Origin: Paludibacteraceae bacterium
Lineage (GTDB): Bacteria > Bacteroidota > Bacteroidia > Bacteroidales > Paludibacteraceae
Assembly: GCA_017464475.1 (NCBI GenBank)
Contig: JAFTZQ010000018.1
Coordinates: 85,516 to 149,515, forward strand
Direction of reading: 5' to 3'
Length of the DNA: 64,000 nt
Shown here: positions 34,582 to 42,087 of the stretch, piece by piece
Layout: every line of letters begins with the position of its first letter
How positions within the stretch are numbered: the first letter of the stretch is position 1
Program-made: the position numbers and the translations under genes
Notes under the pieces: model-generated
What the model was told of the DNA's origin: nothing
What the model saw: only the letters and a program-made list of their open reading frames with translations
The model's database searches: none

Positions 34582-35863
34582 ACTTGTCGTACGGGCAGGA
34601 GACTTTGATATAATTCTCGGTGAAACCGTACATCAGACCGTCTTTTTTATTCCCTTCCCAGAGTACCACAGCTTCATAGCCTTCGTGCTCGCGGTAGAAA
34701 GCGTCCGTTTTGCGGGCGCTTATTTCGTGTAACTGCTTACTGCGCCGTTCCCGTTCTTTCTGCGGGACGACCTCCAGATCCATCTCTAACATGCGCGTGT
34801 TGGCGCGCTCCGAATAGGTGAACACATGCAGTTGCGAAACGGGTAAAGACTCGATGAAATCGACATATTCTGCCCAACACTCAGCGGTCTCTCCGCGCAC
34901 ACCGACCATGCAGTCCACGCCGATGAAAGCGTGTGGCATGACGGATTTGATATGTGCGACGCGTTCGGCAAACAGTTCGCGCGTGTAGCGCCGACCCATG
35001 ATCTTCAGCACCGTGTTACTGCCGGACTGAAGGGGGATATGGAAATGCGGTGCAAAATGGCGGCTGTGTGCTACAAAATCAATGATTTCATCGCTCAATA
35101 AGTTCGGCTCGCAGCTGGAGATGCGTATGCGGTAGTTGCCTTTTTCTCCCCCTTTGGGGGGCTGGGGGGCTTCATCCAACGCCCGCAGCAGATCAATGAA
35201 GTGTTCGCCGGTGGATCGTCCGAAATCGCCGATGTTAACACCGGAGAGAATGATCTCTTTCGCACCGCCGTTGAGTGCTTCTTGGGCTTGTTTGACCAGC
35301 GAAGCGATCGAAGGGTTGCGGCTCTTGCCGCGCGCCAGAGGGATCGTGCAGTACGAGCAGAAATAGTTGCAACCGTCCTGTACCTTCAGGAAACAGCGTG
35401 TGCGGTCGTCCCGGCTGTAAGCCCCATGAAAATCCTCCACCTCGCGGAAGGATGAAGATGAAAGGGCGAAGGAAGAAGCAGGTCTGATCAGGCTGACGGC
35501 AGACTTCTGACGGCTGACATCTGAGCGCTCTAAGCGCTCAATGAACTCCGCCAGATGGAATTTCTCGTTCTGCCCGAGGACATAGTCCACGCCCTCGATA
35601 TGTGCGATTTCATCGGGTTTTAATTGGGCATAGCAGCCTGTCACGATGAGGATAGCGTTGGGGTTTTGCCGCCGGATACGGTGGATCATCTGTCGGTCCT
35701 TATGGTCGGCAGCGTCAGTCACGGAGCAGGTGTTGATGATACAGATGTCCGCAGGCTCATCTTTCTTTGCCCGCGTATGTCCGCGTTCGATCAGCGCTTT
35801 TCCCAGCGCGCTGGACTCCGCAAAATTCAACTTGCACCCTAATGTGGTAAAAGAGATCTTCAT
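34484..35863 (-). CDS. mtaB: tRNA methylthiotransferase MtaB
   Basis: 459 residues. UPF0004 domain with its three Cys (TLGCKLNF, NTCSVTDAAD, VTGCYAQL), radical SAM motif CNYFCSYC in VQDGCNYFCSYCTIPLARG, and a C-terminal TRAM-like end. It methylthiolates t6A37 to ms2t6A in tRNAs. Two repeat-derived inserts are in frame: about 35493-35535 (peptide ERSDVSRQKSAVS) before the radical SAM domain and 35141-35174 (peptide APQPPKGGEKG) inside it. The last 20 or so residues (ADTPADTPDSAPAEQL) are non-conserved and overlap the convergent gene. Confidence 0.93.
   Translation of the reverse strand: MKISFTTLGCKLNFAESSALGKALIERGHTRAKKDEPADICIINTCSVTDAADHKDRQMIHRIRRQNPNAILIVTGCYAQLKPDEIAHIEGVDYVLGQNEKFHLAEFIERLERSDVSRQKSAVSLIRPASSFALSSSSFREVEDFHGAYSRDDRTRCFLKVQDGCNYFCSYCTIPLARGKSRNPSIASLVKQAQEALNGGAKEIILSGVNIGDFGRSTGEHFIDLLRALDEAPQPPKGGEKGNYRIRISSCEPNLLSDEIIDFVAHSRHFAPHFHIPLQSGSNTVLKIMGRRYTRELFAERVAHIKSVMPHAFIGVDCMVGVRGETAECWAEYVDFIESLPVSQLHVFTYSERANTRMLEMDLEVVPQKERERRSKQLHEISARKTDAFYREHEGYEAVVLWEGNKKDGLMYGFTENYIKVSCPYDKSKVNTFERITVRLPYSADTPADTPDSAPAEQL
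35141..35174. repeat. G-rich palindromic repeat inside mtaB
   Basis: CTCCCCCTTTGGGGGG followed by CTGGGGGG, read in frame as PQPPKGGEKG. Confidence 0.8.
35493..35535. repeat. CTGACGG/CTTCTGA repeat inside mtaB
   Basis: About five imperfect heptamers of the family also found in pepT and the 2-hydroxyacid dehydrogenase, in frame. Confidence 0.8.
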
Positions 35864-35873
35864 AATTTCGCTG

Positions 35874-35904
35874 CAAAGGTACTGCTTTTTTTTGAGATAT
35901 GCAA
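35874..35904 (-). promoter_or_regulatory. mtaB promoter
   Basis: TTGC (35904-35901), a 19-nt spacer and TACCTTTG (35881-35874). The ATG lies 10 nt downstream, so the transcript is nearly leaderless. Confidence 0.8.
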
Positions 35905-35905
35905 G

Positions 35906-35931
35906 AAAAATCGCCCCGAAGGACGATTTTT
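35906..35931. terminator. Bidirectional hairpin terminator upstream of mtaB
   Basis: Minus strand AAATCGTCC-TTCG-GGGCGATTT plus flanking A/T runs; UUCG tetraloop. It can end the small-gene operon above and abuts the mtaB promoter. Confidence 0.75.
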
Positions 35932-35937
35932 TAGGAG

Positions 35938-35957
35938 CTCGCGCAATTATGCGCGAG
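35938..35957. repeat. Perfect hairpin CTCGCGCA-ATTA-TGCGCGAG
   Basis: An 8-bp GC-rich stem with a 4-nt loop, 17 bp beyond the stop of the 111-residue gene; probably a 3'-end stabilising hairpin. Confidence 0.75.
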
Positions 35958-35974
35958 AAATGCAGAGAGAGGGA

Positions 35975-36310
35975 TTAGCCGTTCGACTGGTCGTACTCCT
36001 GTCCGCAGACGCGCCAGAGGTACGCGCGCATGGTCTTGGCACCGCCTGCGGTGTCTTTCTGCGCGAGGAAGGCTTGCTGGTCGGCAACGATCTTGGTCAG
36101 ATCGGCGCGACGTGCGGTGACCATCGCTGCCACTCCTGCGAAACGCTCGCGTGCTTTCAGCTCCTTGGTGGAGGGCTGGGTGGTGCGCTCGCCGTGGACG
36201 GAAGTATATTTCAGTCCGGTGGCTTTCATGTAATTGTAAATCGTGCGAAATTTCTTCGCAATCTTGCCCGAGATGTGATGAATCGGGTCTTCAAATACTA
36301 CTTTTCCCAT
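35975..36310 (-). CDS. Small Bacteroidales protein, paralogue of the 105-residue gene
   Basis: 111 residues: MGKVVFEDPIHHISGKIAKKF..., then Lys/Arg/Ala-rich helices. Its opening (D-P/M-hydrophobic-H-x-x-G-K-I) and its layout match the protein at 36543, so the two are diverged duplicates. I know similar short proteins in other Bacteroidales but no function. No signal peptide. It is last in a co-directional run of small genes and ends before a strong hairpin pair. Confidence 0.75.
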   Translation of the reverse strand: MGKVVFEDPIHHISGKIAKKFRTIYNYMKATGLKYTSVHGERTTQPSTKELKARERFAGVAAMVTARRADLTKIVADQQAFLAQKDTAGGAKTMRAYLWRVCGQEYDQSNG

Positions 36311-36348
36311 TTTAGTTAAGTTTTAGGTTGTTAATAATTTTCGTTTTC

Positions 36349-36378
36349 TTCCTCCCCCTTCAGGGGGCTGGGGGGCTA
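36349..36378. repeat. G-rich palindromic repeat at the end of the small lipoprotein gene
   Basis: CCTCCCCCTTCAGGGGG followed by CTGGGGGGCTA; its last bases give the TAG stop of the lipoprotein gene. Confidence 0.8.
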
Positions 36379-36540
36379 CTTCTTGCTTGCATCGTAGGTC
36401 TCGATGGTCTTTGTCTGAATAACGATAGATGTGTCATTCTTCTGCACGTACCGGCTCTCGTTGGTAATCACCCGCGTCACGTTGCAACTCGTCAATGCGA
36501 TGCTCGTCATAATGACTGTCATAATCAATAGTTTCTTCAT
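36376..36540 (-). CDS. Small lipoprotein of unknown function
   Basis: 54 residues: MKKLLIMTVIMTSIALTSCN carries a lipoprotein signal ending in lipobox ALTSC, then a short hydrophilic tail with ESRYVQKNDTSIVIQTKTIE. It starts 2 bp after the upstream stop, so it is translationally coupled. The TAG stop lies in a G-rich repeat, so the original tail may have been longer. Function unknown. Confidence 0.75.
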   Translation of the reverse strand: MKKLLIMTVIMTSIALTSCNVTRVITNESRYVQKNDTSIVIQTKTIETYDASKK

Positions 36541-36542
36541 TG

Positions 36543-36860
36543 TTAAACGAGTTTTTTGTACTCCTGAGCGAAGATGTAGCCTTGGAGGGTTTGATACTTG
36601 GGGTTGGGCGATTTGAGCTGCGCCTTGAAGGTGGTTTCGTAGGCGGTGATTTGCTCCGGCGTGAGGGCAATGACTGCTGCGCGGGCTTGTGCGAATTTGG
36701 CTTGGCGCGCGAGCTCTTCGGCAGAGAAGGGTTTGGTACGCGGGTTGCATATACGCCCTGTACAAAGGGTCTTACCACGTTTCTGGAAGTAGGTGTCGGA
36801 ATGGGAACAGATCTTCCCTCGGTAGTGGTCCACCATGTCAATCGGTTTGTAGTGTGCCAT
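36543..36860 (-). CDS. Small Bacteroidales protein with conserved Cys
   Basis: 105 residues. Opening MAHYKPIDMVDHYRGKICSHSDTYFQKRGKTLCTGRICNPRTKPF, with three Cys in the first 40, followed by a helical region. Diverged paralogue of the 111-residue protein. The HSDTYFQKR...R..NPRT pattern is familiar from other Bacteroidales genomes, but its role is not known to me. Confidence 0.75.
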   Translation of the reverse strand: MAHYKPIDMVDHYRGKICSHSDTYFQKRGKTLCTGRICNPRTKPFSAEELARQAKFAQARAAVIALTPEQITAYETTFKAQLKSPNPKYQTLQGYIFAQEYKKLV

Positions 36861-36929
36861 AATTAAGGTTTTTGGGTTAATAATTCGTCGGATAATATCC
36901 GACCTAAAGGACGTTGTTTTTTGGGGTGA

Positions 36930-36979
36930 GAGCAGCGCGACGTCGGCGCGACGTCAGCGGATTGAACGGTTTTTGAAAG
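36930..36979. repeat. Extragenic repeat, copy B
   Basis: GAGCAGCGCGACGTCGGCGC then a TTGAACGGTTTTTGAAA segment; counterpart of 17821-17880. It contains an internal doubling of GCGCGACGTC. Confidence 0.65.
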
Positions 36980-37026
36980 CATGCTAAAAGGTACCTAAAA
37001 CACCGCCTCTCTCACGAAAGACGGTG

Positions 37027-37034
37027 CAAAGATA
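37027..37034 (-). promoter_or_regulatory. Putative promoter of the small-gene operon
   Basis: TATCTTTG on the minus strand, about 165 bp before the 105-residue gene. No good upstream box at the right distance, so support is weak. Copy B of the extragenic repeat would be in the leader. Confidence 0.4.
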
Positions 37035-37048
37035 ATACGAAAGTAACT

Positions 37049-37336
37049 TTAGTGTTCCTCCAAAGGCAAAAATTTTTCCAAAAAATCGTATTTTCGCCTT
37101 TTTCTCGCCTGATTGAAGAACCATTTGACGATGATATAAACTCTTTCGGGTGTTAAACCGTGTTTCTCCGCGACTTGTTTTCGTGCCTCAAGTGCCGAAG
37201 CCCCTTTGTCCCGCGCGAGGAAATAATCATCCACTACCGCTTGATTCCTCACTTCAATCTGATGGCGTTTTTCTGACATGTGGAAATCATTCGGGTCGCG
37301 GACGAGGTAAGGTACGTCATATAAAGGATATTCCAT
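37049..37336 (-). CDS. Small hypothetical protein, possible helix-turn-helix
   Basis: 95 residues. The segment VVDDYFLARDKGASALEARKQVAEKHGLTPERVYIIVKW resembles a helix-turn-helix unit, and the C-terminus is basic then acidic (ARKRRKYDFLEKFLPLEEH). I do not recognise the family. It could be a regulator of the neighbouring small genes; that is inference from size and position. Confidence 0.6.
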   Translation of the reverse strand: MEYPLYDVPYLVRDPNDFHMSEKRHQIEVRNQAVVDDYFLARDKGASALEARKQVAEKHGLTPERVYIIVKWFFNQARKRRKYDFLEKFLPLEEH

Positions 37337-37419
37337 AATGTTTTTCTTTTAGTCAAAAATTATTAAAAATTTAAGAAAAATTATTTTTTTTGTCAACAAT
37401 AAAAGACAATTATCAACAA

Positions 37420-37782
37420 TTAATCGACAAATGGTAATACATCTCTGACAAATTCGAGGTTTTGCGCCTCCATCGTTTCTCTTGTGCAACAGAGGCAATG
37501 CCTGTTGAATCGAACGATGACCAGCGGAATACCTTCCTCCAGCGCTTCATCCTGCTCCCATCCGTTGAGGAACTTGGGTTGAGGGTTCGCGTTTTTCTGG
37601 ATGGCATAATAAGGGTTATAATCGACAAACTCTCCCAAACTCTTTTTCTCCGCGATAGTACGATAGATGAGTTCTCTACGTTTTTCAGGGAAAGCGTTCC
37701 ACATTTTTTCGCAACTACGTTTGAGACTTTCATACTCAGATCCAACTTGTAACAAAAGCCATAAATCATTAAAAGTAAACAT
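37420..37782 (-). CDS. Small hypothetical protein
   Basis: 120 residues from ATG 37782 (MFTFNDLWLLLQ); the frame further upstream passes through a promoter and a leader hairpin. It contains AEKKSLGEFVDYNPYYAIQKNANPQPKFLNGWEQDEAL and a CLCC motif near residue 98. No family recognised. AT-rich flanks; it has its own promoter. Confidence 0.65.
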   Translation of the reverse strand: MFTFNDLWLLLQVGSEYESLKRSCEKMWNAFPEKRRELIYRTIAEKKSLGEFVDYNPYYAIQKNANPQPKFLNGWEQDEALEEGIPLVIVRFNRHCLCCTRETMEAQNLEFVRDVLPFVD

Positions 37783-37833
37783 AAAAAAATAAATAAAATT
37801 TAATAAATTATTTTTTTTATTATTTACGCGTGT

Positions 37834-37894
37834 GAGGAGATCGAGGGCTCCTTTGGACGTAAGCCCATCTCCTCGGAATTCCGGTGCAAAAGTA
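37834..37894 (-). promoter_or_regulatory. Promoter plus stable leader hairpin of the 120-residue gene
   Basis: TACTTTTG (37894-37887) followed by a leader with the interrupted stem GAGGAGAT.GGGCT ... AGCCC.ATCTCCTC (37874-37834). The hairpin ends about 50 nt before the ATG and could control stability or translation. Confidence 0.55.
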
Positions 37895-38005
37895 GTACAA
37901 AAAAGCGACCCCACCAAAAGTAGGATCGCTAATTAAATAGGCGTTAAATGGAAATTAAATGCGCCCCGAAAAAAGGGCGCAAAAAATCAAATGGGATTAA
38001 ATGAA

Positions 38006-39139
38006 CTAATCAAAATAGAGGGTAAAATTGGTGTATGAATACTTGATTGTTCCGGGGAAACATTGTTTTAGATGCTCGTAAATTTTTTTCTTGTTTTCCC
38101 CATGAAAATCAAGGTATTGTAGTTTGTAATACTTCTTAAGGAAGGCTGCTAGAGTTTTGGCGTCTTGCTCGCAAGCCTGTCGCAACAAACGCGTGAATTC
38201 TTCTTCGGAGTGGACGCCCGTTTCCGCCAATTTATCTTTGTCGATGTATCGGCAAGCAGTTGAAGGTTGTGGAGTGGTTTGTTGTTCCGTTTCGGTCATC
38301 CATTGTTGGAGATAATACTCCATTCCGTCGAACAAGCAAGAACGGAATTTCTCGACCTGCTCGGGTTTGAGCGTATCAATGCCGAAACATTTCCAAGCCA
38401 CTATTCCCTGCCAATCTTTGCGGAGCGCTTGCAGTAGTTCGGCAGCAATTTTCGGGCTTCTCTCTTGGGCGATATATTGCAGGTTTTCTCGGAAGGATTC
38501 GGTGTCAAAGAATCTGATGGATGTGTCGACTCCCTCCGGTACATTTTCCACCAAGCTCCGTTTAATAAAATTACGTCCGTCCGTGACGATCAAGTTCCAA
38601 AGGAGCATGCCTTTAAGCACATTCCCTTCGCCGTTGAGGTATGTATCTTGTACGGCAGCAGGTTTATGATCCGCGAGAAACAAGACTCGTTCATTGACCA
38701 TTTTGTCCAGCCATTTGATAGAACATCGGGAAGAATCAAACTGCATGGTTGCAATTTTGCCGCTAATAATCGTGTCTAATGGCCGTTCCTCGATCGGTTG
38801 CCAGACATAGGGATGTGATGCAATAAAGGCAATCTCCGCAATGCGCGGAATGTTATAGACGTCCGTAATTTTCGCCCAATCGTACGCTTCGAAATCTTGC
38901 ATACATGTTTGTACCAAGAGGTGAGACGAAATCCAATAAGGGAACAAGGTAAACGTCGGCGGCATAAGAGCCTCCACACGACGCTCTTTACTCATCAGGC
39001 TGAGGATAAGTTCATCTTGCGTCGTTTGATATGCTTTCTGTTTAAGTAGCTCTTGCAACTCTTCGATAGTGACATATTGTGGAATCTCATCATCTATTAA
39101 GAGTTTTAATTCAGATGTTGCATTTGGATCAAATTTCAT
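38006..39139 (-). CDS. Hypothetical protein, 377 residues
   Basis: A soluble protein without signal peptide. Features: an acidic N-terminus with a VTIEELQELLKQK helix, a central section rich in aromatic residues (MPPTFTLFPYWISSHLLVQ), a Gln/Thr linker (ETEQQTTPQPST), and a C-terminal EEFTRLLRQACEQDAKTLAAFLKKYYKLQYLDFHGENKKKIYEHLKQCFP segment that looks like a small separate domain. No family recognised. It stands between two operons. A GCGCCC/GGGCGC hairpin lies just after the stop (37961-37980). Confidence 0.7.
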   Translation of the reverse strand: MKFDPNATSELKLLIDDEIPQYVTIEELQELLKQKAYQTTQDELILSLMSKERRVEALMPPTFTLFPYWISSHLLVQTCMQDFEAYDWAKITDVYNIPRIAEIAFIASHPYVWQPIEERPLDTIISGKIATMQFDSSRCSIKWLDKMVNERVLFLADHKPAAVQDTYLNGEGNVLKGMLLWNLIVTDGRNFIKRSLVENVPEGVDTSIRFFDTESFRENLQYIAQERSPKIAAELLQALRKDWQGIVAWKCFGIDTLKPEQVEKFRSCLFDGMEYYLQQWMTETEQQTTPQPSTACRYIDKDKLAETGVHSEEEFTRLLRQACEQDAKTLAAFLKKYYKLQYLDFHGENKKKIYEHLKQCFPGTIKYSYTNFTLYFD

Positions 39140-39186
39140 ATTCGTACTCTTTCATAAACGTAATAGCGAAACGGACTGCAAAGGTC

Positions 39187-41484
39187 CTATTTATCCAAGA
39201 GCCAGTCGATGGAAAAGCGATAGAGAGTTTCGAAATTGATGACCGCTTCCAAGGGGAAACCAAAGACCAAAGTGCGGGCACCGGATTGAGGATGGTTATA
39301 GCCCACCGCTGCCGTACACCGCATATCCCTGTACTCCGCCATACGAACCGCTCCTTTCTCGGGTTTTAATCCCTCCGGATGACAAGTAAAAAGCTGCATT
39401 TCGTTGGGTTCGAGGAAGAGTTTATATGTTGTTTGTCCGAAGGATATTCTGCCGCTGCGAGTGGCATGGGCAGCATAGAACGATGCGTGCAGTTTCTGTT
39501 TCGCCCATTGCGGATCAACGGCAGAGAAATGGTCGGTGGAGAGGAGCACTTTGCCTCCTTGGCTGATGAATGCGCCAATCTGCGCCCGAAGCGAGTCAGG
39601 CAGGGGATTGCGCTGTCTGCCGCAGATGATATCCAGACAAGTACCATTTGACCAAGTACCATTTACCATGCCGGCGGTGGTGGAGATGTAGGAGATCTTC
39701 ATCTTCTGGAGCACACGTCCGTGTTGCGCCGCCCAATCGCGTGTATTGCCGATCGTGAGTTGTCCGGCATGGTCTCTGTCGCACGCACCCCAACCGCAGT
39801 TATCATCATTGATCCATTTATGGGAACGGTTATAATCCCATTGTTGCCCCAGATAAGCGCACGAGAAATGGTCCTCGCAGGCATAACTGCCCGGCACAAT
39901 ACCTGCAAAAGTGGAGTCCGCAAACCATTCCGGTCCATAGACATCATCAAAAGCATCAATGATTAAGACCGCTTCGCTGTTTGACCGCTTCGCTGTTTGA
40001 CCTGCTTCGCCTGTTAGATCGTCCTTCGGACTGTTAGACATGTACGCGCTGATGACGGGGCTGGGGAAACTGAGACCGCCGTCATTACCCGCCACCACAT
40101 AATAATTATACCGCACTCCGGGAGTGAGGGTCAGTTGGAGTCGGGTACCTTGATCCACCTGCTGTACATCCCATTCGCCGTCGTTCTCCTGGACATAGAC
40201 CATGTAATAAAGCGGTTCGGCACTCGGTTCGAGCGTGTCCACCGGAGCCTGCCATTGCAAGAGACCTGTTTGGTCAATCGCCAGTTGGCGCACAGGCAGC
40301 GGCTGGACGGTGGCATCGCGTCCGTTGAGATAGCGCAAGATACCTTTATAGACCGCTCGTGAAGCCGCAAAACGGAAAGCAGGATCCAATCCGTACTTCA
40401 TATCCGCCATGTTCTTATGGCTCAGGAGCTCCAAAATGATACTGGGCACAACAGGCACGCGGGACTCGCAATAATTGGCTTCTCGCAGTTGTCTTCTGGT
40501 CCATTCGGGAGCTATATGGCGCAAGTCCTCTGTGATCTGGGTCTGTATCCAGTCTCCGAGATTACGATTGGTAGTCTCGCGGTCTCTACCGTCTCGCAAG
40601 GTTGATTTGCCGTCGTCGTCATGGGCGGTATAGATGACGAGCGTCCCGATGATCGTGGAGTCGTCTCCGCTGTCTAATCCATCAGTATGCAACGCCACGC
40701 AGAGGTCGATCGGTGCGTCCTGCGCATTGACCCACATAGCACGGCATTTCATGTCGTCCTTGTACTCGTTTCCATCATACAGATTCCAAAGCGCGGAGTC
40801 CACCCCTTGGCTCTCCAACCAATAGCGTGCGCCCTCCGCCCATTGGGGCATGCCGGAGACACCTATATCATGTTGGTCCAAGTCGGCACGCGGCATTAAG
40901 ACCGTAGCACCGGCATTCTCCAGCATGCGTTTGATGACGCGCACATACTCCATGCTATAGAGGTCTTCGACGGTGGTCCAGAGCGTCGCGCGCTGCCATA
41001 TCCATTCGTCCCTGCCGCGATGGTAGAACATACCATGGCTGGGGTAGAGCACCAGCGTCTTGTCCGTCAAATCGCAATAGCGGTCGGACGAGATCTTGCA
41101 TTTGGCAGTGGGTGCCTGGGTCTTGGCGCAAGCGGTGATGAGCGTCTCGATGTCCGTTCCGGCAGAATAAATAGTGACCTTTCCATCCGGTTCTCCCAAA
41201 GTCCAGAGACTCACTTTGCGCTTGATCTCCGCAACGTTCTCCGGCGTCCAGCGGAAATCGCGGAGCGTGGCGTTGGTCTTGATCGTCACTTGTTTGCCGT
41301 TGATACGCATGTTGTTCACGCGTACCCGCGGCGACCAGACGGGCGAGAAACCGGTGTACTCCATGAGCGAATCGCCCAACTCCCGCATTCCAAGCGTTTC
41401 CGCGCTAATTGAAAATTGAAAATTGAAAATTGAAAGGATGACTAATCCTAACAACCTATACCTATGTTTCCTTTCTCCTTTCAT
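39187..41484 (-). CDS. Secreted Amidase_3 / fibronectin-III / GATase-like protein
   Basis: 765 residues. Signal peptide 1-28 whose core (ILSIFNFQFSIS) is encoded by ATTGAAA heptamers. About 140-400 is an N-acetylmuramoyl-L-alanine amidase (Amidase_3) domain: LYPSHGMFYHRG, LCVALHTDGLDS and the catalytic Glu in SIILELLSHKNMAD. About 410-490 is a fibronectin-III domain. The C-terminal 270 residues (VLIIDAFDDVYGPEW..., GGKVLLSTDHFS) form a glutamine-amidotransferase-like fold, as in proteins annotated xanthan lyase or golvesin-related in Bacteroidota. Likely a periplasmic or surface peptidoglycan enzyme. Confidence 0.82.
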   Translation of the reverse strand: MKGERKHRYRLLGLVILSIFNFQFSISAETLGMRELGDSLMEYTGFSPVWSPRVRVNNMRINGKQVTIKTNATLRDFRWTPENVAEIKRKVSLWTLGEPDGKVTIYSAGTDIETLITACAKTQAPTAKCKISSDRYCDLTDKTLVLYPSHGMFYHRGRDEWIWQRATLWTTVEDLYSMEYVRVIKRMLENAGATVLMPRADLDQHDIGVSGMPQWAEGARYWLESQGVDSALWNLYDGNEYKDDMKCRAMWVNAQDAPIDLCVALHTDGLDSGDDSTIIGTLVIYTAHDDDGKSTLRDGRDRETTNRNLGDWIQTQITEDLRHIAPEWTRRQLREANYCESRVPVVPSIILELLSHKNMADMKYGLDPAFRFAASRAVYKGILRYLNGRDATVQPLPVRQLAIDQTGLLQWQAPVDTLEPSAEPLYYMVYVQENDGEWDVQQVDQGTRLQLTLTPGVRYNYYVVAGNDGGLSFPSPVISAYMSNSPKDDLTGEAGQTAKRSNSEAVLIIDAFDDVYGPEWFADSTFAGIVPGSYACEDHFSCAYLGQQWDYNRSHKWINDDNCGWGACDRDHAGQLTIGNTRDWAAQHGRVLQKMKISYISTTAGMVNGTWSNGTCLDIICGRQRNPLPDSLRAQIGAFISQGGKVLLSTDHFSAVDPQWAKQKLHASFYAAHATRSGRISFGQTTYKLFLEPNEMQLFTCHPEGLKPEKGAVRMAEYRDMRCTAAVGYNHPQSGARTLVFGFPLEAVINFETLYRFSIDWLLDK
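39965..40042. repeat. 19-bp tandem repeat inside the amidase gene
   Basis: GACCGCTTCGCTGTTTGAC-type units, three imperfect copies then a degenerate one, encoding a linker (GEAGQTAKRSNSEA) between the fibronectin and C-terminal domains. Confidence 0.75.
41406..41436. repeat. Heptamer repeat ATTGAAA encoding a signal-peptide core
   Basis: Four tandem copies, in frame in the amidase signal peptide. Confidence 0.9.
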
Positions 41485-41506
41485 TTTTCACCTTTCACCT
41501 TTTTAG
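41466..41506. repeat. Heptamer repeat TTTCACC/TTTCTCC at a gene junction
   Basis: About five copies. On the coding strand it begins right at the stop of the 187-residue gene and supplies the ATG and codons 2-6 (KGERK) of the amidase gene. Confidence 0.9.
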
Positions 41507-42066
41507 AAATCTTCATCACTCAGATCGGTGTTGCTCTTTTTGTTTTTCAGCGCAGCCTCTTGGTACGATTTCAGCAGATCCTCTGCCATCTTAGGCTGGT
41601 AACCCTCTGCGATCTCATAATCCTTGGCATCATTGGCTTTGAAGACGATACGGACTTTGATGATAGCGACACCTGCTTCGAGTTCGGAAATAACCTCCGG
41701 CGAGACCTCATACACGGTCTCGGTCCAATACTTGGTGATCGTCGCACGCGCTGCTTTCTCGGTGCGTTTCTCTTTCTTCACTTCCGATCCGGCAACGCGG
41801 TTGAGTCGCGCGGTCTTGCCATCCGCAAAACGGATCAGGATACGCGATTCATCGGTGAACTCGTTGAACTCATTCGTGTTAACGGTCTTGACGATAAGGG
41901 TTGTGACATCCTTTCCGTCCTTGTGCTCCTGGCAGAAAGCGATCTGCGGCTTCAGGTTCTTGTTAACCGAAGCGTCCAAATGGATAAACTTGCCGCGCTC
42001 TGCAGCGTTAACACTCATACTCAGCGCTACTACCAGCGCTACGAATACAGAAAATACCTTTTTCAT
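41503..42066 (-). CDS. Secreted protein of unknown function
   Basis: 187 residues. Clear signal peptide (MKKVFSVFVALVVALSMSVNA, cleavage after NAA/A). The mature part is a mixed alpha/beta domain with TTLIVKTVNTNEFNEF, RILIRFADGK and a Lys-rich loop, ending in an acidic tail (TDLSDEDF). No family recognised. It belongs to a run of four co-directional exported proteins, so an envelope role is likely. Confidence 0.75.
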   Translation of the reverse strand: MKKVFSVFVALVVALSMSVNAAERGKFIHLDASVNKNLKPQIAFCQEHKDGKDVTTLIVKTVNTNEFNEFTDESRILIRFADGKTARLNRVAGSEVKKEKRTEKAARATITKYWTETVYEVSPEVISELEAGVAIIKVRIVFKANDAKDYEIAEGYQPKMAEDLLKSYQEAALKNKKSNTDLSDEDF

Positions 42067-42087
42067 AAAATTATATAAATTAAAAAT

